From Candidatus Helarchaeota archaeon (GTDB lineage: Archaea; Asgardarchaeota; Lokiarchaeia; Helarchaeales; RDOG01), in contig JAHPZH010000002.1 of the NCBI GenBank assembly GCA_019058315.1, forward strand, positions 1,187,910-1,251,909: 64,000 nt of DNA, in the 5' to 3' direction. Of the stretch, positions 36,374 to 45,693 are shown piece after piece. Position 1 is the stretch's first letter; every line of letters starts with the position of its first letter. The notes below the pieces were generated by a model, which did no database searches, had not been told where the DNA came from, and worked only from the letters and a program-made list of their open reading frames with translations. The position numbers were made by a program, and so were the translations under genes.

Positions 36374-36964
36374 TTATTCTTCTATCTTTTCTTTTATTTC
36401 ATATCGTTTTCTGTTTGTAAAAACTTGCATAATATCCCGATAGGATTGAACAGTTTTTTCTCTTAAATCCTTTGTTCTATCAACAAGATTATAGAAAACG
36501 AGTTCAGGTCGTCTTATATATTTTATAAAACTATTAAGTGGATCGAATGAAATCTCACTTTTCTTAGTTTCTGGGGTTACTAAACCATATTGGTTTCCAA
36601 TAATCTCATCTATTGGAAAATCATCAAAGTCAGAAATTTTCCCTGAAAAATATTTCAACTGTGTTTTATATTTTTCAATAAATTGTTCTCCAATAATTTT
36701 AAGAACATTTCGTGTTAATTCGCTGTCATCAGTTTTTGGGGTTATTCCTACCACAATAATTGGTGGGATTTTATAAAAAATAATCTTTGATTCATTAAGA
36801 ATTATTTCCTGGATTGATTCATTTTTAGTTTCTTGACTTAAATCTTCCATAGCTTTTAAAAAACCAACAAATATAATATCCTCTTTGACGGGGATTGAAG
36901 TATATTTCCTAATGAATAAGCTAATTCCCGAATCGTTATTAATAATGTGTATGCTCTCTAACAT
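36374..36964 (-). CDS. Longin-like domain protein
   Basis: The first 100 residues fit an Asgard longin fold (IHIINNDSGISLFIRKYTSI, then IIFVGFLKAMEDL, then a strand-helix pair ending YKTQLKYFSG). The C-terminal half is charged and helical, ending in a basic tail. It is the first gene of the minus-strand run to tyrS and is divergent from another longin/roadblock gene across 368 bp. Confidence 0.65.
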   Translation of the reverse strand: MLESIHIINNDSGISLFIRKYTSIPVKEDIIFVGFLKAMEDLSQETKNESIQEIILNESKIIFYKIPPIIVVGITPKTDDSELTRNVLKIIGEQFIEKYKTQLKYFSGKISDFDDFPIDEIIGNQYGLVTPETKKSEISFDPLNSFIKYIRRPELVFYNLVDRTKDLREKTVQSYRDIMQVFTNRKRYEIKEKIEE

Positions 36965-37332
36965 GTTGTACCAAAACTTTAGAATTACTTTTTTATATTT
37001 TTATTTTCAAGATTTTTTGTTTTCTGTTAAAAATCTAGATTAATTTTTATAAAAAAAAGAAAAAGTTTATTACTTAAATATATTCTTATCGGTAAAACAG
37101 TTAATTCAAATAAGAAATCCACTATAAATTCATTTTTCTTTTGAGAATTTCATAAAAATATTTTTATTTTTCTCCATTTTTTTAGCGATACTTAAAATAT
37201 ACTGATAAAAATCAGAAGAAATTTTATACTCAATTGAAATTTACTTAATTTTTTCCGACATTTTTAAATAATTCAAAACATCTAATAATTATTTAATAAC
37301 AATTCTTGAAATAAATTTGAAAGTGCTCTCCT
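36965..37332. other. Divergent intergenic region, 368 bp
   Basis: This AT-rich stretch separates two divergent longin-type genes. It contains TATA-like boxes such as TTTTTAAATAATTC near 37261-37274 (plus strand). I see no ORF, RNA gene or strong repeat in it. Confidence 0.5.
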
Positions 37333-38088
37333 TTGTATTACGATATTTACATCTTAGAAAGTAAAGGCACTTGCGTTTATCACCAACAATTCTCCGAATT
37401 AAAAGACCGGAGGGTAGGTCCGGATTTAATTTCGGGATTTTTTTCTGCTATGTGCTTATTCTCAAAGGAATTAATTAATAAAAAGCCTGAAATAATGGAA
37501 ATTGAAGATGTAAGATTAGTTTTTAATGAATATAAAGATCATATTTTTGTAGCAATTATTGATGAAAATGAAAGCATCGCCCAAGTTCAAGAACTCCTTA
37601 GTAAAATAAGTCAAAAATTTTTTCAAAATTATGGTACTTACTTAGAAAAGTGGGATAGAGACGTTGAACTTTTTAGAGGTTTTGAAAAACAAGTTGAATT
37701 GATTATAATTAAAGCAGACATTGACAGGATAATGCTAATTGAAAAATTAGAGAATTTATTAGACTTAAAAGATGAAAAAATTGACGGAATATTAATCCTA
37801 ACGTCTAGAGGCGATGCAATGCTTTCAAGTATTACAAATGAAAAAATTAAACAATATATAGTAAAACTTATAGAAAATAATTGGAGATCGGGAATTCTTT
37901 CTGGCCAAATGATTATTAGAATGAATGATCAATATGTTCTTATTGAACAACTCTCTGATTTCCTTATGGGTGCTATATTGATGCAAAATCATATTTCGAT
38001 TGATCGTTCTAGAGAAATTTGTAAAGTATTATTTATAAATTTAAAAGAACAAGTAAAGAAAAAAATTGAGAGCGTATCTGAAATTTAA
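37333..38088 (+). CDS. Longin plus roadblock/LC7 two-domain protein
   Basis: Residues about 1-115 match the longin pattern (YDIYILESKGTCVYHQQF, then GPDLISGFFSAMCLFSKEL). Residues about 130-240 match a roadblock/LC7 unit (EKLENLLDLKDEKIDGILIL, TSRGDAMLSSI). In eukaryotes these folds occur in Ragulator, TRAPP and dynein adaptors and bind small GTPases. The start is a TTG (37333) after a CTCTCC tract. Two such folds in one chain could mimic a platform dimer. Confidence 0.7.
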   Translation: MYYDIYILESKGTCVYHQQFSELKDRRVGPDLISGFFSAMCLFSKELINKKPEIMEIEDVRLVFNEYKDHIFVAIIDENESIAQVQELLSKISQKFFQNYGTYLEKWDRDVELFRGFEKQVELIIIKADIDRIMLIEKLENLLDLKDEKIDGILILTSRGDAMLSSITNEKIKQYIVKLIENNWRSGILSGQMIIRMNDQYVLIEQLSDFLMGAILMQNHISIDRSREICKVLFINLKEQVKKKIESVSEI

Positions 38089-38118
38089 TTTTGAAGTTTA
38101 TTTTAATTAATTTTGATT

Positions 38119-39243
38119 TTACAATTTTTTAATTACTTTTTTTCCTTTTTCTAACTCAATCACACCAGAATTTCTTATAATTTTTGCGTTTTCTCGTCTT
38201 TCCTCTTCAGTTTCCCAACAAACTAATTGACAAAAACCACAAGTTACTCGAAATTCTTCAGCAGGTTTTACTTCCTTAGAAAAACCCAATTGTGTATCTG
38301 TGGCAAGTCGCAGGACATTTTGAGCTTTTTCTCCTCCTGCTAATATATAGTTGACAAATGTTTGCTGCACTATCTTTTCGGCCTCTTTATCATCGTCAGG
38401 GATTTCAATCCTCCATGGAGACCATGTCGACCAACTCTTAAACTTAGATTGACCCGTAAATGCACCACAAGAAAGAATACATTTAGCTAAAGTATGTTTT
38501 TTACCAATAGTTTCTTCAATATCCCCAATTTTTACAGTTTGGGTTTCACTACTATCAAAAAATTGCGCTTGACATGCCGAAACACAGACCTTACATTTAC
38601 TACATGGATTAGTCTCTAAATAAGGATCAGGCTTTAACTTGGCATTTGTAACAACAGATCCGAGATATATTCTGGCTCCGTATTTTGGTGTCATTAAGTT
38701 TCCACTCCATCCCAACCTACCAAGACCACATGCAACACCTACATATCGATGAGATATTTTAGGAGTCAAATCCAAATTAAAAACTTTCATACCACCCCGC
38801 TTCATGGCTTGAATCATAGGATTTTCTGGTTCATTTTGTGCTAATTTAATCAATTGCTCTAATTGTTTGATTTGTTTCTTACCCCTTCTTTTAATCTTGC
38901 GATAATCCATATTAACTTCACAATTAACTGCTTCGTAACCTTTTGACTCCAAAAAATCCTTTATAGCATTTCCAATGTCTTCAATTTTATGGTATGTCTC
39001 TCCTTCAGTCAGACTCATCGCTTTTTGTGCTGAAAAGTCAGTTTTTTGTAAAAAATTACGAATTATTTTCTTATCTATTGGAACAATAAATCCGATTACT
39101 GATTCAGCATTCGGTAGTATATATGTAGGGTCAGAACAGTCTATTAACCTTTCTTTCGAAGTTATACCAACTGCTGCAGCTCCAGCTTTTTTTGCTACTT
39201 CTTTTATTTCATCTTCTAAACTTGTCTGTTTAAGTTCAGTCAA
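38119..39243 (-). CDS. QueG-like 4Fe-4S reductase family protein
   Basis: The C-terminal half has a 4Fe-4S motif CSKCKVCVSAC near residue 220 and a second cysteine group CGFCQLVCWE near 340. The central motif GVACGLGRLGWSGNLMTPKYG is typical of epoxyqueuosine reductase (QueG) and corrinoid-dependent reductive dehalogenase relatives. At 374 residues it is near QueG length but lacks its HEAT repeats. It has no Tat signal, so it is cytoplasmic. The substrate is uncertain. Confidence 0.75.
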   Translation of the reverse strand: MTELKQTSLEDEIKEVAKKAGAAAVGITSKERLIDCSDPTYILPNAESVIGFIVPIDKKIIRNFLQKTDFSAQKAMSLTEGETYHKIEDIGNAIKDFLESKGYEAVNCEVNMDYRKIKRRGKKQIKQLEQLIKLAQNEPENPMIQAMKRGGMKVFNLDLTPKISHRYVGVACGLGRLGWSGNLMTPKYGARIYLGSVVTNAKLKPDPYLETNPCSKCKVCVSACQAQFFDSSETQTVKIGDIEETIGKKHTLAKCILSCGAFTGQSKFKSWSTWSPWRIEIPDDDKEAEKIVQQTFVNYILAGGEKAQNVLRLATDTQLGFSKEVKPAEEFRVTCGFCQLVCWETEEERRENAKIIRNSGVIELEKGKKVIKKL

Positions 39244-39381
39244 ATTAAATCTCCTACTATTAAATTTTTAAGGAAAAATGAGTCTTAATGGTAAAATTGA
39301 TTTTAAATATAATAATATTTCATAGGAATTCTAATAAGTAAAAAGAAATTAGAAAAATAAAAAAAAAGGAAGGGGTTAAGT

Positions 39382-39603
39382 TTAAATGCTTTGTAATGCG
39401 ATTTTAATATCTTCTTTAGAAACAGTTTTTCTTTTTGCATGTTTTGTTAGTTCAAGTGCTTTTTTAGTAATGGTAATGGCTGTATCTTGTAGCCAATCCA
39501 TCAAAGCTGTGATAGCATCTGCGCTTACAATGTTTGCATCAGCTTCTACTTTCATTAATCTTCTTAAAGCAGTTTTGGTTATAACTTTAGCTTTTTTTGC
39601 CAT
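39382..39603 (-). CDS. Archaeal histone (HMf family)
   Basis: This 73-residue histone fold has the expected elements (ALRRLMKVEADANIVSADAI, WLQDTAITITKKALELTKHA, RKTVSKEDIKIALQ). The RKTV..ED segment is the DNA-contacting loop-2 region. It forms dimers that wrap DNA. A GAGGT ribosome site precedes the ATG, and a clear TATA box lies upstream. There is no extended tail. Confidence 0.96.
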   Translation of the reverse strand: MAKKAKVITKTALRRLMKVEADANIVSADAITALMDWLQDTAITITKKALELTKHAKRKTVSKEDIKIALQSI

Positions 39604-39724
39604 ATTTCAAACCTCAAAAAAATTATTTTTAATCAAAAATTATGGATTTTTTTAAGTCCAAAATTTTTTTAGTACAAAATCTTTTGTATAAGATTTGTCT
39701 AATGAGAAAAAAAGGCTAAACTCA

Positions 39725-39732
39725 TATATAAA
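39725..39732 (-). promoter_or_regulatory. TATA box of the histone gene
   Basis: Read on the minus strand this is TTTATATA, a strong archaeal TATA box, about 122 bp upstream of the histone ATG. That position implies a leader of roughly 90-100 nt. Confidence 0.55.
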
Positions 39733-39763
39733 TCATTCGATCTCAATTTTAGAATTTGGATTT

Positions 39764-39812
39764 CCGACAAATTTTTTAATGATATTTTTTTAGATGAAAT
39801 GATTTTTGTCGG
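39764..39812. repeat. Inverted repeat CCGACAAA at left edge of the methyltransferase island
   Basis: CCGACAAA (39764-39771) and TTTGTCGG (39805-39812) form perfect 8-bp arms around 33 nt. The right arm extends to ATTTTTGTCGG, whose exact complement CCGACAAAAAT recurs at 45214-45224 beyond the three methyltransferase genes. Confidence 0.45.
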
Positions 39813-39993
39813 TTTCTTCCTCATGAAACGCGGTTAAAAATATTATACCTAATATGACTAAAGTGATTCCCAATATTTGAAAAATTATTAATTTTTCATC
39901 AAATAACAAATTTATCCCTTAAAGAACTAATATCATCTAAATCAATAAACAATAATTGTTTAAAAATATGAAAGCTGTAATGTAAAATTTTAA
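39790..39993 (-). pseudogene. Decayed C-terminus of an EamA/DMT-type transporter
   Basis: One minus-strand frame reads ITAFIFLNNYCLLI, stop (TAG), MILVL, stop (TAA), then LLFDEKLIIFQILGITLVIL, and ends IIFLTAFHEEETDKNHFI. This is the last two helices of an EamA (drug/metabolite) transporter, including the characteristic E-x-L..Q-x-x-G pattern, broken by two stops. The rest of the gene is absent; the methyltransferase gene begins where the upstream part should be. The final 39 codons could survive from a TTG as a small protein, but decay is simpler. Confidence 0.65.
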
Positions 39994-39994
39994 A

Positions 39995-41128
39995 CTAATT
40001 TTCATTATTTTTTGGGGTTTGAAAGACTAAACAATAATGATGATGAACATTAGACACATAAACGCTGGGATATCCCCAAATTCCCATAAATTTTTGATCT
40101 TGACACCATATAAATTCTTGGCGAAGTTGTAGAAACTCAGTTAGTTTATATGCAATATCCCAAGCTATTGGTAGCATAATTCCATCCTTAGGGCGAACAT
40201 TTTGAATGATAATCATAATATATCCTTCAGGAACCATTAATTTAACAATTTGCTTAAAAATGCCCGATATTTCATCTAAATATCGATCATATTTTTCAAT
40301 ATTCCCCAAATCTCTTCTATCCTCGCTATATTTCTCATCAAATCCTTGACTAACTCTTTGTTTTAAAGTAGATTTTACACCACCTCTTGATTGTCCCAAT
40401 ATATTCCAATATGGGGGTGAGGTAATTACAAATTTTACCTTGGGATATTTCATCTCTTCCCAAACTCTAAAACATTCTCTACTATCCGAATTAAATATTT
40501 TATATACTCTTTTAACCTTTTTATCTTCTATAAATTTATCTAATGTTTGTGTACTTGAAATTGTCCTTTTTTGAGTGTATTCTGCATACTTTGGATTTAA
40601 TTCAATTCCCCAGCAGTTTCGTTTTAATTCCATACAAGCGACAAGAGTACTTCCAATCCCCATAAATGGATCAAATACCCAATCACCTTTTTTTGTAAAG
40701 AATTCAATAAAGTGCTTTGCAAGATCTGGGGGATAACTTGCTGGATGATCTTTTATTTCATCCGGAATATCTGATGGCTTACCATCTACAACCAACCAAC
40801 TCTTTGTATGTCTCAACCATTCCTTTCCAGTTAGATCATTCAACTTATTCTTTTTATTATAATCTCCCTTTACTTCACAATCAAATTCTATTTGTCTAGT
40901 GACTTTAGCCAATTGACGAAATACTTTAGCAGTATTAATAAAATTCCCATTCTGGTAAAATTCCTTAGCTTTTTGAATTAATTTTTGAACTTCAGGAATA
41001 TTTCTCTTTATAATTTCTGGTGAACCTTTTTTATAATTCGAATTATTATCAAAATTTTGTAAAACTTCGGGATCAATGTTCCAATTGGAAATTTTTTTCG
41101 AAATATCCCTTGATTTTAATTTTGTCAT
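39995..41128 (-). CDS. DNA methyltransferase (N4-cytosine/N6-adenine type)
   Basis: The SAM-binding motif DPFMGIGSTL is at residues 153-162 and the catalytic TSPPYW at 237-241, so motif I precedes motif IV. The N-terminal 120 residues are charged and helical with no known domain. The segment SYPPDLAKHFIEFF before motif I is typical of this MTase group. It is divergent from the larger methyltransferase gene across 117 bp. No nuclease gene is adjacent. Confidence 0.9.
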   Translation of the reverse strand: MTKLKSRDISKKISNWNIDPEVLQNFDNNSNYKKGSPEIIKRNIPEVQKLIQKAKEFYQNGNFINTAKVFRQLAKVTRQIEFDCEVKGDYNKKNKLNDLTGKEWLRHTKSWLVVDGKPSDIPDEIKDHPASYPPDLAKHFIEFFTKKGDWVFDPFMGIGSTLVACMELKRNCWGIELNPKYAEYTQKRTISSTQTLDKFIEDKKVKRVYKIFNSDSRECFRVWEEMKYPKVKFVITSPPYWNILGQSRGGVKSTLKQRVSQGFDEKYSEDRRDLGNIEKYDRYLDEISGIFKQIVKLMVPEGYIMIIIQNVRPKDGIMLPIAWDIAYKLTEFLQLRQEFIWCQDQKFMGIWGYPSVYVSNVHHHYCLVFQTPKNNEN

Positions 41129-41245
41129 ATTGAAACGCCCTATAACGGATGAAAATCCATTAAATATACATATTTTTTTGAGAATTTTAATTTAAATATT
41201 TTAAAAATTTAATCAAAACAGAATAAGTTGATAAGGAATATTTAA

Positions 41246-43975
41246 ATGAAAAATGTCGCTATCCCTGAAAAAAATCTAACATCGAAAAAAATGGCATTTT
41301 GGATGGCGCATTTAACCAAAGAAATCAAAGAAAAAGTAATATTTCTTTTCAAAAAGGAAAATGAATCTGACTATCTCCATAAAATTTTCTTTCTATTACA
41401 AAGAAGGTTAATTAAGGACTTGAGCACAGACAAGTTCGCTGATATTTATGCCCAAGCTATAGTTTATGGTTTATTTTCAACTAGAGTGGCGCAAAGATAT
41501 GGTTTTTCAATAGAAAATGTATTTAAGATAATTCCAGAAACTGATCTGATATTAAAAAATCTCTTTCAGGATTTAACCAGAATTGGAGAAAATCAATCTT
41601 TAAGTCCGATTTTGGGTTTGCCTAATATAAAAAACTTGAGTAAATTATTAAATAAACAGAATATTGACGTTGTGATAGAAGAGTTTAGAAAAAATAGAAA
41701 TATAGAAGATCCAATAATTCATTTTTACGAATTATTTCTAAAAGAATACGCCCCTAAACAAAGATTTGGGAAAGGTGTTTTCTACACACCAGAACCAATT
41801 GTATCATTTATTGTTCGATCAGTTGATTACTTACTTAAAACTGAATTAGGTTGCCCAGATGGTTTATCTGATATAAAAATAAAATCCTATCAATTCGAAA
41901 AAAATACTAAAAGAGTTCCTAAGATTAAGATTCTTGATCCTGCAACAGGAACGGGAACATTTTTAAAAGGTGTAATTGAAGAAATTAAAAAAATGTTTGA
42001 TAAAAAGCATAAGGGGTTGAATAAAGAAGTTTTACAAGAAAATTGGAATGAGTATGTCTCTAATAATTTATTAACTCGGATTTTCGGATTTGAACTGATG
42101 CTGATACCATATATGGTAGCTCATCTAAAACTTGGATTAAAATTAAGTGAAACTGGTTATAAATTTAAATCAAATGGAAACCTGAGAATCTATCTAGCAA
42201 ATGCACTAGAAAATAAAAAAGATTATGATGGAGCTTTAAATTGTTCTATAATAATCGGAAATCCACCCTATTCAGGATTTCCTTCTAATAAGGGAAAATG
42301 GATAACAGACCTTGTTAGAGATTATTATTACGTTGATGGGAAACGTTTAGATGAAAAAAATCCAAAATGGCTACTTGATGATTATGTTAAATTTATCCGA
42401 TTTGGGCAATGGTGTATAAATCGAGCAGGATTCGGAATTTTAGCATTTATAACTAATCATGGATATTTAGATAATCCAACTTTTAGAGGAATGAGAGAAA
42501 ATCTAATGAAAGATTTTCCAATAATATATGTTTGTGATTTACATGGTAATAGTATAAAAAAAGAAGTAGGTCCAGATGGTTCAAATGATGAGTGTGTTTT
42601 TGATATAAAACAAGGAGTATGTATTAGTTTTTTTATTAAACCATTAAATAAAGTTAGCCAAAAACATGTTTATCATGTAGATGTATGGGGGTCAAGAGAA
42701 GATAAATTTAATTGGTTAAAAACCCAAAATATTAATAAAATTAAATGGAATAATCTCTCTCCAATAACTCCATTCTATTTATTCGTTCCACAACAGAAAG
42801 ATTTGTGGAAAGAATACCAAACAGGTATTAAGCTAACTGATATCTTTAAGATCTATTCTGCAGGAATTGCAACGGCTAGAGATCACTTTACAATTCAATG
42901 GACTAGAGAGGAACTGCTCGATATATTAAAAGATTTTATAAAATTATCCCACGAAAATGCAAGAAAAAAGTATAATTTAAGAAAAGATGTTAGAGATTGG
43001 AAAGTAAAATTTGCCCAAAAAGACGTTATTAAAACAAATATTGACCCAAATCTTATCGTTCCAATTCTATATAGACCTTTTGATATTAGATATACTTATT
43101 ATACCGGAAGATCCAGAGGCTTTCTTTGTATGCCTCGACCCGAAGTTATGCAAAATATGTTATTAGGGAATAATATTGGTATTTCTGTTTCCCGATCAGT
43201 TCGTGGAGCTCCATGGAGAGATGTTTTCGTATCTACAATTATTACTGAATTTGGCTTGATTGCTACACGTCCAGGCAATACCGCACCTCTTTTTCCATTA
43301 TACATTTATGAAAAGAAGAAGAACAAGATTTTACGTAGCTCTAATCTGACAAATAAAGCGATTTCTATATTTTCGAAAAAACTTGGAATGAAATTTACTT
43401 ATAAGGAAAGAAATAATATAAATAATTCTTTTAATTCTGAAGATATTTTTAATTATATCTATTCAATACTCCACTCCCAGAAATTTAGAAAAAGATATGC
43501 CGAGTTTCTAAAAATTGATTTTCCATATATTCCTATAACAAAAAATATTGAATTTTTTAAGCAGTTAACTAAATTAGGTGCCGATTTAGTAGCTCTTCAT
43601 ACACTAAATTCAAATTCACTCCCTTTAAAAGATATAGTTCATTTCATAGAAGGATCTAATGGAAAGCAAATGGGAAAATTTAATAGAGATTGTTATAAGA
43701 ATGGAAAAATATTCATTGATTTGAATAGAAAAAATGATGGTTCATATTTTAATGGTATTCCAGAAGATGTATGGAATTTCTTTATTGGTTCATATCAAGT
43801 TTGTTATAAATGGTTATATAATAAGAGCGTAAAAGGAAAGAAAAAAGGTAAACTTTTAACAAAAAATGATATTCAATCTTTTAAAAAAATAGTAATTGCA
43901 ATAAAAAATACAATTCAATTAAGGGAAAAAATCGATAAATTAATAGATGAATACGGTGGTTGGCCAATTAAATAA
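41246..43975 (+). CDS. Type ISP/IIG-like N6-adenine methyltransferase with specificity domain, no nuclease or helicase
   Basis: This 909-residue protein begins with a helical coupler (about 15-165), followed by GVFYTPEPIVSFIVRS, SAM motif DPATGTGTFLKG (231-242) and catalytic NPPYSG (339-344). The C-terminal 450 residues resemble the target-recognition region of Type ISP enzymes (RPFDIRYTYYTGRS). Full Type ISP enzymes carry an N-terminal Mrr-like nuclease and helicase; both are missing, and the start looks natural. It may be a stand-alone modification enzyme or need an unlinked partner. Confidence 0.88.
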   Translation: MKNVAIPEKNLTSKKMAFWMAHLTKEIKEKVIFLFKKENESDYLHKIFFLLQRRLIKDLSTDKFADIYAQAIVYGLFSTRVAQRYGFSIENVFKIIPETDLILKNLFQDLTRIGENQSLSPILGLPNIKNLSKLLNKQNIDVVIEEFRKNRNIEDPIIHFYELFLKEYAPKQRFGKGVFYTPEPIVSFIVRSVDYLLKTELGCPDGLSDIKIKSYQFEKNTKRVPKIKILDPATGTGTFLKGVIEEIKKMFDKKHKGLNKEVLQENWNEYVSNNLLTRIFGFELMLIPYMVAHLKLGLKLSETGYKFKSNGNLRIYLANALENKKDYDGALNCSIIIGNPPYSGFPSNKGKWITDLVRDYYYVDGKRLDEKNPKWLLDDYVKFIRFGQWCINRAGFGILAFITNHGYLDNPTFRGMRENLMKDFPIIYVCDLHGNSIKKEVGPDGSNDECVFDIKQGVCISFFIKPLNKVSQKHVYHVDVWGSREDKFNWLKTQNINKIKWNNLSPITPFYLFVPQQKDLWKEYQTGIKLTDIFKIYSAGIATARDHFTIQWTREELLDILKDFIKLSHENARKKYNLRKDVRDWKVKFAQKDVIKTNIDPNLIVPILYRPFDIRYTYYTGRSRGFLCMPRPEVMQNMLLGNNIGISVSRSVRGAPWRDVFVSTIITEFGLIATRPGNTAPLFPLYIYEKKKNKILRSSNLTNKAISIFSKKLGMKFTYKERNNINNSFNSEDIFNYIYSILHSQKFRKRYAEFLKIDFPYIPITKNIEFFKQLTKLGADLVALHTLNSNSLPLKDIVHFIEGSNGKQMGKFNRDCYKNGKIFIDLNRKNDGSYFNGIPEDVWNFFIGSYQVCYKWLYNKSVKGKKKGKLLTKNDIQSFKKIVIAIKNTIQLREKIDKLIDEYGGWPIK

Positions 43976-44001
43976 AAAAGTAGAATTTCAGTGACTTAAA
44001 A

Positions 44002-45063
44002 TTGGATGTAAATAAAATAATCCATTATGATTCAAGAAAATTAGAGGAAATAATTGATCAAAAATCAATTGATTTCATTATGTTTTCCCCACCTTATTGG
44101 AATATAAGAAACTATGGTTATGAAGGTCAGATAGGATATAAACAGAGCTATAATGAATTTTTAGAAAGCATGAAACAAGTAGTAAAAAAATGTTATGATG
44201 TATTAAAAGATGGAAGATTCATGGCAATAATTACTGGAACGGTAGTATCTAACCAAGGAATGAAATTCTTGGCTGGAGATTTCATTAATTTATGCAAAAA
44301 TGTTGGTCTTATATTTCGCAAAGACATAATTTGGAATAAACCAAGAGGAACTACAAAATGGCAAAGAGGTGCAACATTATTTACGCAAAATCCATATCCT
44401 CTGAAATTTAACACTAATATAAGTCATGAATATATCCTAATATTTTCTAAGGGCGAGATTGAAATATTGGATTATAAAAAATTGGCAGTTATGCCATTTA
44501 CAAGGGATTTTGTCCGAGCTGTAAGTTATAGTGTATGGGATATTAAGCCAGTAAATTCACCAATAAAGGATGAGGGTCATGTTGCTCCTTATCCTGATGA
44601 ATTATGTGAGATCTTGATAGAATTATTCAGTATGCCTGAAGAAATTGTTTTGGATCCATTTTGTGGTTCTGGAACGACTTGTAAAGTAGCCAAAAAAATG
44701 GGACGTTTATTTATTGGGATTGATAAGTCTAAAAAATACTGTGAAATTGCGAGAAAAAATGTTGATAATGTAGAATTTAACTCATATAAATCTCCCAATA
44801 TAGCAAATGAAAATTATTTAGATATGTATTACAATACTCAACAATTAGAGGGAGAAATAATAAGCATTTTAGAAAAAAATTCACTCACAAAAGATGAATT
44901 ATTTAAAAATCTTCAAAGATATTGCACTTTTAATAAATTAAAGAATACATTAGCAAGATTAAATAAGAAAAATATTATCGAGTATAATCGCAAAAATAAA
45001 AAATGGGTGTTAATAGAGACTAGTAGTGAAAATAAAAAGAAGAATCTAGGGGATTATTTTTAG
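44002..45063 (+). CDS. Beta-class DNA methyltransferase with C-terminal winged helix
   Basis: The catalytic FSPPYWNIRNYG is near residue 28 and SAM motif DPFCGSGTTCKVA near residue 217, the reverse order of the first MTase in this cluster, as in beta-class N4C/N6A enzymes. The last 70 residues look like a winged helix (LEKNSLTKDELFKNLQRY). The TTG start follows GTGA by about 7 nt. It is 26 bp downstream of the large methyltransferase, so they are co-transcribed. Confidence 0.92.
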   Translation: MDVNKIIHYDSRKLEEIIDQKSIDFIMFSPPYWNIRNYGYEGQIGYKQSYNEFLESMKQVVKKCYDVLKDGRFMAIITGTVVSNQGMKFLAGDFINLCKNVGLIFRKDIIWNKPRGTTKWQRGATLFTQNPYPLKFNTNISHEYILIFSKGEIEILDYKKLAVMPFTRDFVRAVSYSVWDIKPVNSPIKDEGHVAPYPDELCEILIELFSMPEEIVLDPFCGSGTTCKVAKKMGRLFIGIDKSKKYCEIARKNVDNVEFNSYKSPNIANENYLDMYYNTQQLEGEIISILEKNSLTKDELFKNLQRYCTFNKLKNTLARLNKKNIIEYNRKNKKWVLIETSSENKKKNLGDYF

Positions 45064-45148
45064 TTAAATGATATAAAAAACCTTTTTTCTATAAGATTAA
45101 GGTTTAATTAAATTGGATTTTATACTTATAAAGCATTTTTATTTATAA

Positions 45149-45162
45149 ACCTTTTAAAAGGT
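45149..45162. promoter_or_regulatory. Perfect 14-bp palindrome ACCTTTTAAAAGGT
   Basis: This perfect palindrome lies in the 269-bp gap after the third methyltransferase. It could be an operator for the downstream small gene or part of a transcript end. The sequence evidence is limited to symmetry. Confidence 0.3.
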
Positions 45163-45213
45163 ATAAAAATATGTTGAACTCCTTTTGTTTTTAAAGTGAT
45201 TTCATATTTAAAG

Positions 45214-45224
45214 CCGACAAAAAT
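45214..45224 (+). repeat. Right-hand copy of the CCGACAAAAAT repeat
   Basis: This is an exact 11-bp complement of the repeat at 39802-39812, in inverted orientation, so the pair brackets the EamA remnant and the three methyltransferases. It may mark an insertion boundary. At 11 bp, chance is possible. Confidence 0.35.
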
Positions 45225-45332
45225 AATATAAATGAGTTGTGCTGTTATAATAAAGTGTAGGGTATAATTTTTTGGATTTTATCAAAGAATTAAAATTAAA
45301 AAATTAACACCCAAAATTGGAAGTCGCAAGAA

Positions 45333-45671
45333 ATGAAAATTATGAATGTTTCAAATCCGCGACAGAGGAGCACTTCTGTGGTTGAATCTGATGAGATTAC
45401 TGTTGCTCCAGTTTTTAATATTGATGAAGCAAAAAGATTTGTTTCTTTCATTCAGAATTTTAAGAAAGAAAATGATTTAACTCAACTTTACATACGTATT
45501 CCTGGTAGTTGGCGAAGCGATGATGCAAGCCGGAAAATATTATTTGAGTATTTAAAAGAATCTCATGATTATGTGATAATTGAGACTTCTCCGGTCTTAA
45601 GAGCGTACTTTAAAACGGAATTAACAATTCGAGACGGTGATCCTAAAAAAATTCTAAAAGAGAGAAAATAA
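45333..45671 (+). CDS. Small protein of unknown function
   Basis: This 112-residue protein has a mixed alpha/beta pattern (EAKRFVSFIQNFKKEN, LTQLYIRIPGSW, RKILFEYLKESHDYVIIETS). It has no cysteines, signal peptide or membrane helix. Alternative starts lie at the first or fourth codon. I do not recognise a family. It sits between the methyltransferase island and the fucosidase gene. Confidence 0.6.
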   Translation: MKIMNVSNPRQRSTSVVESDEITVAPVFNIDEAKRFVSFIQNFKKENDLTQLYIRIPGSWRSDDASRKILFEYLKESHDYVIIETSPVLRAYFKTELTIRDGDPKKILKERK

Positions 45672-45693
45672 TATAGGGTTACAATAAAATTTT

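Noticed and set aside
39386-39655. 89-aa plus-strand ORF
   Set aside because: It is antisense to the histone gene; its hydrophobicity is a by-product of the complementary strand.
39995-45063. Complete restriction-modification system
   Set aside because: Only methyltransferase motifs were found; no PD-(D/E)XK, HNH or helicase motif is visible in these genes or neighbours.
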